From Subtercola sp. PAMC28395 (GTDB lineage: Bacteria; Actinomycetota; Actinomycetes; Actinomycetales; Microbacteriaceae), in contig NZ_CP076547.1 of NCBI RefSeq assembly GCF_018889995.1, positions 992,001-1,056,000 of the forward strand: a stretch of 64,000 nucleotides of DNA, given 5' to 3'. Of the stretch, positions 47,244 to 53,977 are shown piece by piece; within the stretch, counting starts at the first letter, position 1; every line of letters starts with the position of its first letter. The position numbers were made by a program, and so were the translations under genes. The notes under the pieces are model-generated. The model worked only from the letters and a program-made list of their open reading frames with translations, made no database searches and was not told where the DNA came from.

Positions 47244-48200
47244 TCAGGCTCTCGAGCGGGCAGCGAGCGCCTGGTCGAGAGCCTTGGCGGTCACCCTTGT
47301 CGGCTCGAAACGATCGGTGAACTGCGTGCGTTCGGCGGGAGAGCCGACCTTCACGCCGAGGTAGGCGCACTGGTCGAACCGTAAGACGATGCGCTCGATC
47401 GTTTGCGTCGTCAGCAGCGAACTCGGCTCGGCCTCGGCCACGGGAAGGTGCGAGTCAGCGAACGCACCGCCGTAGGGCGTGACGTCGGCAGATACTCCAG
47501 AGAACATGATGGCGACGGGCGCCGTGGTCTTCGACAGCTCGGCCAGATGACGTTCGGGGCTGTCGGCCGACCGTGTTTCGATGGCCGAGCGTGCCCAGTT
47601 GATGGTGTGGCCCAGTCCGGTCAGAGAGTGAGCAGACGCCTCACGTACGGCCTCGATCTCGTCTGCAAGCTGCAGGAACCCCTTCTCAGCAACGTGGTCG
47701 GGCGCCGGTGCATCGCAGTGCTCGACCATGAGCATCGTTCGCCCCCACGACCACGATGCGATCTCGCCCAGCGACTGCGCGAAGCTGCGCGCCGAAGACG
47801 CGGCCCGCAGGGCGTTCGGCGCCGAGTGCAGCTGAACGGCGCGGATGCTCCGCTCGCCGAGGATGCCCGAAAGCTCCGTCACTTCGCGATGCAGTCGCGC
47901 GATGTCGGTCATCGCCCTGAGACGACCCTCTTCGTCATCAGACGCCAGCCCGTATTCCGGGTCCGTGATGAGCGCGCGGCCGGTGCCCGGAATTGCCGTC
48001 ACGACCGAGCTCCACTCCGGATGAAGCAGGGAGGCGAGATGCGTCATGCCCCCGTGATGCAGCGTCTTGTCGAACGCGAGTTCGAGCCCTCCGACCAACT
48101 GCTCAGTGCGCAACAGTGCATACCACTCAGCTTCTTCTGAGACACGTTCGAAGAGTCTCGGAGGTGCGGCAGCATAGGCGCCGACGACGATCTGCGTCAC
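47244..48200 (-). CDS. DUF4862 family protein
   Basis: A 318-aa protein, MTQIVVGAYAAAPPRLFERVSEEAEWYALL, matching the DUF4862 family as I know it. The periodic strands and helices (GLELAFDKTLHH, SVVTAIPGTG, IRAVQLHSAP, MLMVEHCDA, LGHTINWARSAIETR, PVAIMFSGVS) suggest a TIM-barrel of the sugar isomerase/AP endonuclease type with Glu, His and Asp at strand ends. Function is unestablished. It is the last gene of the tatA-dehydrogenase-dehydrogenase-DUF4862 operon and overlaps the upstream gene by 4 nt. Confidence 0.8.
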   Translation of the reverse strand: MTQIVVGAYAAAPPRLFERVSEEAEWYALLRTEQLVGGLELAFDKTLHHGGMTHLASLLHPEWSSVVTAIPGTGRALITDPEYGLASDDEEGRLRAMTDIARLHREVTELSGILGERSIRAVQLHSAPNALRAASSARSFAQSLGEIASWSWGRTMLMVEHCDAPAPDHVAEKGFLQLADEIEAVREASAHSLTGLGHTINWARSAIETRSADSPERHLAELSKTTAPVAIMFSGVSADVTPYGGAFADSHLPVAEAEPSSLLTTQTIERIVLRFDQCAYLGVKVGSPAERTQFTDRFEPTRVTAKALDQALAARSRA

Positions 48201-49249
48201 TGTGGCACCGCCACGGCTCGCGTCGTGATCGACCGGTACGCGGCATCGATGACGGCCAGGCTGGCTCTGGCCTCGGCGATGCCATAATCGGGCGCTTGGC
48301 CGACGGCGGCACGATCGATGACATGCGTGAGAAAGCGCTGCAGTGCGGCCGTCGAGCCGTCTCCGCCGATCGGCAGGCTCGAGACTCCGGACCGCCGGTC
48401 GAACCGAATGAGCGCTGGTTTGTCATCATCGGCGACCGCATGCCCGTGCGAGCCGAGGATGCGAATGCTCGAACTCGTCGCGCCGAACCCCGGGGCGTTC
48501 GCCACGCGGCCGACCGTCACCGTGGAGGTGACTCCGAACTGCAGACCGAGTGAGATCACCGCGGTGTCTTCGACACCGAACTCGTCGTGGCCGGAGTCGA
48601 AGAGGGTGCCCGACATCGCGTAGACGCTCTGCACGGCCAGGCCGGAGAGGTAGTGGATTGCGTCGACGCAGTAGCCCAGGAAATTGAGCATCTCGCCACC
48701 ACCGCTGAGCGCAGGATCGGTGACAAGGTGCGGTCGTTCCACAGAGGTCGCGAAATACTTCGCGCTGGCGAGAAACTCGGCATCGAGGTGCCGTGGTAGG
48801 CCGAGATAACCGGCGTCGATCCACGCGCGGGTGCGACGAAGTGCCGGGGAATGCGTGCGGTTGATGACAGAGCAGAACCCGCGGGCATTCTTCGTCGCAG
48901 CAAGCAGATCGTCAGCATCGCTTAGAGTCGTGGTGGCTGGCTTGTCGACAACGACGTTGACACCGCGGCCCAACGCAAAGAGAGCCAGGCGAGCGTGTCG
49001 GGTGGGTTCGCTGCAGATCACCGCAATGTCGACGCGTTCTGGGTCGGTCGCGTCGTCGATGCTCGGCAGATACGGCACCCTGTGCGCCTCGGCTGCGGCT
49101 CTACTGTCTCTCAGCATCCACTCGGGCGCATCTGGTTCTTCGGCGACGCCGACGACGTCGACTCGCGGATCGTTCTGCAGAATCTCGATGTAGGGGCCGG
49201 CATGGCGCACGCCGCTGACGAAAGCGACCCGAATCGCTGCGCCGCTCAC
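48197..49249 (-). CDS. Gfo/Idh/MocA family oxidoreductase (second of pair)
   Basis: A 350-aa NAD(P)-dependent sugar dehydrogenase-type protein. The N-terminal Rossmann fold is atypical (IRVAFVSGVRHAGPYIEIL in place of GxGxxG), then DVVGVAEEPD, VDIAVICSEPTRHARLALFALGRGVNVVVDKPATTTLSDADDLL with the conserved Lys of EKP replaced as DKP. The C-terminal domain has GGGEMLNFLGYCVDAIHYLSG. It overlaps both neighbours by 4 nt. The family includes NanOx/YjhC, which processes 2,7-anhydro-sialic acid; assignment to that activity is inference. Confidence 0.87.
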   Translation of the reverse strand: MSGAAIRVAFVSGVRHAGPYIEILQNDPRVDVVGVAEEPDAPEWMLRDSRAAAEAHRVPYLPSIDDATDPERVDIAVICSEPTRHARLALFALGRGVNVVVDKPATTTLSDADDLLAATKNARGFCSVINRTHSPALRRTRAWIDAGYLGLPRHLDAEFLASAKYFATSVERPHLVTDPALSGGGEMLNFLGYCVDAIHYLSGLAVQSVYAMSGTLFDSGHDEFGVEDTAVISLGLQFGVTSTVTVGRVANAPGFGATSSSIRILGSHGHAVADDDKPALIRFDRRSGVSSLPIGGDGSTAALQRFLTHVIDRAAVGQAPDYGIAEARASLAVIDAAYRSITTRAVAVPQ

Positions 49250-50250
49250 AGCGCGCCTGCGGTGTGGTCGATGGCGATGGGCGTACCGCGCTCGAGCGAC
49301 TGTTGCGCAGCGACTGCTGTGGCCAACGCAACGCGAGCCTGTGTGGTGGTCACGATGAATGGTTCTCTTCCCTGAGCCGCACGCACCCAGTGCGAGAGTT
49401 GTTGAGTGAGGGCGCCCTCGATCGAGGCGGGCGCAACGGGATGCCCGGGAGAATGCAGCCCCGGATCGTCTTCGCTGCTGTGTAGAAGCGAACCTTGCGA
49501 ACCGGCCACCATGACGCGGCGCAAGAATTCGCCGGGTTGTCTCAGGGCGTAACAGAGCTCGAGTGTGGCGAGAGCGCCGTTCTCGAAACGCAGTTGTACC
49601 TGAAAGCTGTCAGGCATGGGCATCTCGGCGGCGAACGTGGCGAACTGCCGGGCGAACACTTCGACCGGCTTCGAATTCATCAACCACACGGCAAGGTCGA
49701 TGCTGTGTGTTCCGTTGTGCACCGGATGCCCGCCAGAACGATTCGTGTCGAGCTGCCAGCCCCGCCACCCGTTGGGCCACACGTGCCCGGTGTACCAGCT
49801 GACGTGCAGTAGCTTCGGATCGCCGATGTCGCCGGCCTGGATTGAGGCGAAGAGGTCGGCGATCACGGGCTGGAATCGCACCGTCTGGCCAACCATCAAG
49901 CTCGTGCCGGCGCCCTCTGTCGCAGCGATCATCTCATCTAGATCGGCGACGGTCAGTGCGGCCGGCTTGTCGACATGCACAGCCTTACCCGCGCGACCTG
50001 CCGCGATCACCCAGCGTTTGTGGTCGGGGGTCGCGTTGCAGACGTCGACTGCATCGACGTCGGAGTCGTTGACGGCAGCCGCGATGTCGGTCGTCGCCCG
50101 TGCTCCCGGAGCCAGTGAAGCGATCGAGGCAGCTCGGCCGAGGTCAGTGCCGGCGACAAAGGCGACCTCGACGCCCTTCACGGCATTGAGCGCAAGAACA
50201 TGCTCGCGAGCGAAGGCGCCGGTACCGACGATTGCGACACGAAAGCTCAT
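49246..50250 (-). CDS. Gfo/Idh/MocA family oxidoreductase (first of pair)
   Basis: A 334-aa dehydrogenase with a standard N-terminal NAD(P) motif VAIVGTGAFAREHVLAL, VDAVDVCNATPDHKRWVIAAGRAGKAVHVDKPAALTVADLDEMI (Asp-Lys-Pro motif) and the C-terminal GGHPVHNGTHSIDLAVWLM, with a His that often binds substrate. It is not close in sequence to its neighbour, so the two probably act in series or form a mixed oligomer rather than being a recent duplication. Start ATG 50250 overlaps the tatA stop by 1 nt. Confidence 0.9.
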   Translation of the reverse strand: MSFRVAIVGTGAFAREHVLALNAVKGVEVAFVAGTDLGRAASIASLAPGARATTDIAAAVNDSDVDAVDVCNATPDHKRWVIAAGRAGKAVHVDKPAALTVADLDEMIAATEGAGTSLMVGQTVRFQPVIADLFASIQAGDIGDPKLLHVSWYTGHVWPNGWRGWQLDTNRSGGHPVHNGTHSIDLAVWLMNSKPVEVFARQFATFAAEMPMPDSFQVQLRFENGALATLELCYALRQPGEFLRRVMVAGSQGSLLHSSEDDPGLHSPGHPVAPASIEGALTQQLSHWVRAAQGREPFIVTTTQARVALATAVAAQQSLERGTPIAIDHTAGAL

Positions 50251-50423
50251 CAGCGCTGTTCGGTGTCGTCGGACGAACGCAGCTCTGGCTTCACTTCCTC
50301 ACGGAAGATACGGGTCGACTGGCCGAGGCTCCGTGCCAGGGCGGGGATCTTGGCGGCACCGAACAGAAGAACGATCATAGCGATGACGATGACGGCGTGC
50401 CAGCCGTTCAGATTTGCGAGCAT
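50250..50423 (-). CDS. tatA: Small TatA/TatE-type Sec-independent translocase subunit
   Basis: A 57-aa protein: one membrane helix (about residues 6-21), the FG hinge in LLFGAAKIP, an amphipathic helix [17 protein letters not shown] and a polar tail. This is the full TatA domain plan in minimal form. ATG 50423 is chosen over upstream ATG 50438 because GAAGG lies 7 nt before it. It is first in the operon with two dehydrogenases and DUF4862 and has an operator just upstream. Housekeeping tatA genes are normally next to tatC, which is absent here. Confidence 0.86.
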   Translation of the reverse strand: MLANLNGWHAVIVIAMIVLLFGAAKIPALARSLGQSTRIFREEVKPELRSSDDTEQR

Positions 50424-50478
50424 GCGAAGACCTTCCATGGGGTGCGATGTGCCGGACACAATCCACCATCACACATAT

Positions 50479-50491
50479 GACATCAGATGTC
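50479..50491. promoter_or_regulatory. NanR-type operator site 3 (tatA operon)
   Basis: GACATCAGATGTC, a perfect 13-bp odd palindrome, begins at the end of the regulator gene and lies upstream of tatA (start 50423). Confidence 0.75.
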
Positions 50492-51240
50492 TAGACGGAC
50501 CCCCGGGTCGGGGATACTTTCAGGAGGGCTCGCCGCAATGGCACGTAGTGATCGATGACGGCCAGCTTGTACGCGTCGACATCTCCGGCCACCGCAGCAT
50601 CGAGCATCGCTCCGTGCGATCTGGCGGTCTCATCCATGTCTGCCGCCGGCGCCAGGCCCAGCAACGGGTACACCACCGTGTTCACTTCCCAGAATGCAGC
50701 AACCAGCTGGCCGACGAGGGCATTGTCGAGATAGCTGAGCAGGCGGGTATGAAAGCCGAGGTCTTCTTCAGGGAAGGGCAGATTGGCGTCTGACTTCTGA
50801 ACCATGACGGCGACCAGCTGACGCAACTGAGTGTCTTCTCGCCCGGCCAGCGCCGACACGATGGGCTCTGCCATAGCGAGATCGAGCGCTTGGCGAACCT
50901 CGACGACCTCGCGAAGTGCCGCGAAATTGTCTTCGGGGCTCAAGACGCCGCGAAACACCAGACCCTCGACCAGAGGGGCCAGGGAGAGGTTGCCCACATA
51001 GGTGCCGTACCCGTGGCGCACCTCCACGATGTCAAGCGCTGCGAGTGTGCGGATCGCCTCGCGTACGCTGGAACGACTGACGTTCAAGGTGGCACAGATT
51101 TCAGACTCGGTCGGCATGAGATCACCCGGCCGTAGAGAGTTCTGCAAAATGAAGTTCTTGATCTGATCGGTGACGGAATTTCGTTTCCGCTTCGTTTCGG
51201 CCGGAAAAACTTCGCCCGCTGATGTTGCTGGCATTTCCAT
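50491..51240 (-). CDS. nanR: GntR family regulator, FCD type (NanR-like)
   Basis: A 249-aa repressor. The N-terminal winged HTH reads VTDQIKNFILQNSLRPGDLMPTESEICATLNVSRSSVREAIRTLAALDIVEVRHGYGTYV (about residues 22-80). The all-helical FCD effector domain follows, with metal or ligand residues expected in DLGFHTRLLSYLDN, RSHGAMLDAAVAGD and IDHYVPLRR. ATG 51240 is chosen because AAAGG lies 10 nt upstream; the frame stays open to 51354 but would cover operator site 4. By position it should bind the four shared sites and respond to sialic acid or a catabolite. Confidence 0.85.
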   Translation of the reverse strand: MEMPATSAGEVFPAETKRKRNSVTDQIKNFILQNSLRPGDLMPTESEICATLNVSRSSVREAIRTLAALDIVEVRHGYGTYVGNLSLAPLVEGLVFRGVLSPEDNFAALREVVEVRQALDLAMAEPIVSALAGREDTQLRQLVAVMVQKSDANLPFPEEDLGFHTRLLSYLDNALVGQLVAAFWEVNTVVYPLLGLAPAADMDETARSHGAMLDAAVAGDVDAYKLAVIDHYVPLRRALLKVSPTRGSV

Positions 51241-51292
51241 TTCGGCTTGACCTTTCTTACGTCGAGGTATTACCGTCAGTTTACCCATGTAG

Positions 51293-51305
51293 GACATCTG
51301 ATGTC
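51293..51305. promoter_or_regulatory. NanR-type operator site 4 (regulator / transporter divergent region)
   Basis: GACATCTGATGTC, a perfect 13-bp odd palindrome, in the 93-bp gap between the regulator and the binding-protein gene; it could control the transporter operon and autoregulate the repressor. Confidence 0.75.
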
Positions 51306-51333
51306 CGATATTCATCCCCGAGAGGCGATCTTC

Positions 51334-52941
51334 ATGTTCAAAGAAACGCTCCAATTGCAGACTAGCCGCAGAGTCTTTCTGGCATCGGCTGGCGCAATGG
51401 GCATTGTCGCCGCACTTGCGGCCTGCTCCGGCCCAGGTTCGACGAACAGCGGTGGCGGCGGTACCACGGCGGGCCCAGCCAACAAGAACGGCACCATCCA
51501 GGCGGGCATGTCGTATCCCCTGTCAACCGGATTCGACCCAATGACCACGTCAGCCGCAGTAACAGTGGCAGGCAACTGGCATGTACTCGAGGGCATTGTC
51601 GACCTCGACCCCGTCACTCGCACCCCTTACGCCGCACTCGCGACCGCGTTGCCGACGCAGATCGATGACACGACCTGGGAGGCGACGCTGCGCAGCGGCG
51701 CTACATTCCACAACGGCAGCCCGGTCACTGTCGACGACGTGGTCTTCTCGTTCACCCGGGTACTGGACCCTGCGAACAACTCGCTCTACCGTGGCTTCCT
51801 GCCGTTCCTGTTGTCGGTGACGGCCAAAGACGCATCGACGGTTCAGTTCAAGCTGAACTACCCCTTCGCCTTGTTCCCAACGCGTATTTCTGTGGTCAAG
51901 GTCGTTCCGAAGGCCCTGGTTCAGGCAGACCCCAAGGCGTACGACAGTCTTCCGGTCGGTTCAGGGCCATACAAGTATGTCTCTGCGACCAAAGACGACA
52001 AGATCGTATTTCAGCGATTCGACGGCTACAACGGCTCGCGACCAGCTCTTGCCGCCGCAATGACATGGAACCTTCTGTCTGACGCATCGGCGCGAGTCAC
52101 CGCAGCCGAGTCTGGCCGGGTCGAGGCAATCGAAGACGTTCCCTACCTCGACGCCGAAGCGCTGTCGAAGAAGGTCAGGGTCGAGTCTGTACAGGCCTTC
52201 AACCAGTTGTTCATGATGTTCAACTGCTCCGTCGCACCCTTCAACGACAAGCGGGTTCGCCAGGCGTTCTTCTACGCGATCGACATGGACAAGGTGATCA
52301 ACACGGCCCTGCTCGGCAACGCAACAGCAGCCTCGAGCTTCGTCCAGCCCGACCACCCCTCGTATGTGAAGGCCAAGACGGTCTACACCTACGACCCGGT
52401 CAAGGCGAAGCAACTGCTTGCCGACGCTGGCGTGAGCAACCTCGCGATCACCCTGCTCACGACCGACACCGCCTGGGTCAAAGATGTCGCGCCACTCATC
52501 AAAGAGAGCCTCGACGCGGTCGGCATCGCCACCACTCTCGACATCGGTCAGTCGGGTGGGCAGTACAAGAAGGTCGACGCTGGCAACCTGCAGGTGATGG
52601 TGGCCCCCGGCGATCCGTCGGTCTTCGGCCCTGACGTCGACCTGTTGTTGCGCTGGTGGTTCGCCGGCAGCGTCTGGCCCATCTCCCGTTACCGCTGGGC
52701 GGGCACCCCTGAGTTCGACCAGGTGACGACTCTGCTCAACCAGGCGTCGGCCTCGACAGACGCCAACGCGCAGAAGGCGACGTGGGGCCAGATCTTCGAC
52801 ATCCTGTCGGACAACGTTCCGCTTTACCCGCTCTTCCACCGCAAGCTGCCAACTGCCTGGAGTGAATCGGAGCTGCCTGGATTCAAGCCGCTCTCGATCA
52901 CCGGGCTGTCCTTCCTCGACGTAGGAACCACCACGGCGTAG
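51334..52941 (+). CDS. siaE: ABC transporter substrate-binding lipoprotein, peptide/sialic acid type
   Basis: A 535-aa extracytoplasmic solute receptor of SBP family 5. The signal peptide is a Tat-type lipoprotein signal: TSRRVFLASAG (twin Arg12-Arg13) and lipobox LAAC with Cys31. The mature start has a Gly/Ser/Thr linker, then MSYPLSTGFDPMTTSAA and the family segment ATFHNGSPVTVDDVVFSFTRVLDP. Family 5 receptors carry peptides, nickel or glycans; the nan context and resemblance to C. glutamicum SiaEFGI suggest sialic acid. ATG 51334 has GAGAGG 8 nt upstream. Confidence 0.85.
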   Translation: MFKETLQLQTSRRVFLASAGAMGIVAALAACSGPGSTNSGGGGTTAGPANKNGTIQAGMSYPLSTGFDPMTTSAAVTVAGNWHVLEGIVDLDPVTRTPYAALATALPTQIDDTTWEATLRSGATFHNGSPVTVDDVVFSFTRVLDPANNSLYRGFLPFLLSVTAKDASTVQFKLNYPFALFPTRISVVKVVPKALVQADPKAYDSLPVGSGPYKYVSATKDDKIVFQRFDGYNGSRPALAAAMTWNLLSDASARVTAAESGRVEAIEDVPYLDAEALSKKVRVESVQAFNQLFMMFNCSVAPFNDKRVRQAFFYAIDMDKVINTALLGNATAASSFVQPDHPSYVKAKTVYTYDPVKAKQLLADAGVSNLAITLLTTDTAWVKDVAPLIKESLDAVGIATTLDIGQSGGQYKKVDAGNLQVMVAPGDPSVFGPDVDLLLRWWFAGSVWPISRYRWAGTPEFDQVTTLLNQASASTDANAQKATWGQIFDILSDNVPLYPLFHRKLPTAWSESELPGFKPLSITGLSFLDVGTTTA

Positions 52942-53021
52942 CCGTTCCGCGGGGAGGGGAGAGAGCACCTGAACGCCCTCTCCTCCCTCGCCCTCTTTCC
53001 CACCACTTCCAAAGGATTCCA

Positions 53022-53975
53022 GTGATCGCTTTCTTGAGACTGGCCGGCCGCCGGTTCATCTGGCTACCGGTGACGGTTATCGGCGTCACGTTGCTCGTCT
53101 TCTTCCTGATGCAGTTCACGCCGACGGACGCTGCGACGAACGCCCTCGGAGAGAGCGCCACCGAGGCTGCCAAAGCGGCGTACCGCACAGCCAACGGGCT
53201 CACCGACCCGTTCTTCGTGCAGTATTTCCGTTTTCTCGGCGGACTTTTCACGGGCAACCTCGGCGACACGGTGCCCCCGGCACAACCGGTCACCTCGTTG
53301 GTCGCCACCGCATTTCCCCTCACCTTGCAATTGACCTTCCTCGGCCTGCTTATCGCGGTGGTGCTGGCGCTGGTGCTCGGAGTGACAGCCGCGTTGTACC
53401 GTGACCGATGGCCCGACCAGATCATTCGTGTGATCTCGATCGCCGGCATCGCAATGCCGTCGTTCTGGCTCGCCATTCTGCTCATCAAGACCTTCGCCCT
53501 CGACTGGGGATGGTTTCCGAGCGGCGGTTACGTCAATCCGGGAGACTCCCTCTCTGGCTGGTTGCAGTCGATGTGGCTGCCAGCGTTGGCCCTCGGCGTT
53601 CCGGTCGGCGCATCGCTGACCAGAGTGGTGCGAACGTCGATGGTCGAAGAACTCGACAAAGACTATGTGCGCACGGCGATCGGATCCGGCCTGCCGAAGG
53701 TGGTCGTGGTCGGTCGAAATGTACTCCGCAATGCTCTCATCACGCCCGTCACCGTGCTCGGCCTGCGGGTCGGGTACTTGCTCGGCGGTGCCGTCGTCAT
53801 CGAGGTGATCTTCGACCTGCCGGGTATGGGAAAGCTCATTCTCAACGGTGTCACCTCGGGCGATACGAATCTCGTGCAAGGCGTGACGATCGTGATCGCG
53901 CTGACCTTCATTGTCGTCAACATCGTCGTCGACATGCTCTACCTGCTCATCAACCCCCGAATCAGAACGGTCTAA
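53022..53975 (+). CDS. siaF: ABC transporter permease, DppB/OppB type
   Basis: A 317-aa permease with six helices. Helix 1 and loop follow the OppB plan (GRRFIWLPVTVIGVTLLVFFLMQFTPTD, GLTDPFFVQYFRFLGGLFTGNLGD). The EAA-type coupling loop is RTSMVEELDKDYVRTAIGSGLPKVVVVGRNVLRNALITPVTVLG (about residues 205-248). GTG 53022 follows AAAGGA. It is co-transcribed with the receptor gene 80 bp upstream and the fused gene 2 bp downstream. Confidence 0.9.
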   Translation: MIAFLRLAGRRFIWLPVTVIGVTLLVFFLMQFTPTDAATNALGESATEAAKAAYRTANGLTDPFFVQYFRFLGGLFTGNLGDTVPPAQPVTSLVATAFPLTLQLTFLGLLIAVVLALVLGVTAALYRDRWPDQIIRVISIAGIAMPSFWLAILLIKTFALDWGWFPSGGYVNPGDSLSGWLQSMWLPALALGVPVGASLTRVVRTSMVEELDKDYVRTAIGSGLPKVVVVGRNVLRNALITPVTVLGLRVGYLLGGAVVIEVIFDLPGMGKLILNGVTSGDTNLVQGVTIVIALTFIVVNIVVDMLYLLINPRIRTV

Positions 53976-53977
53976 CC

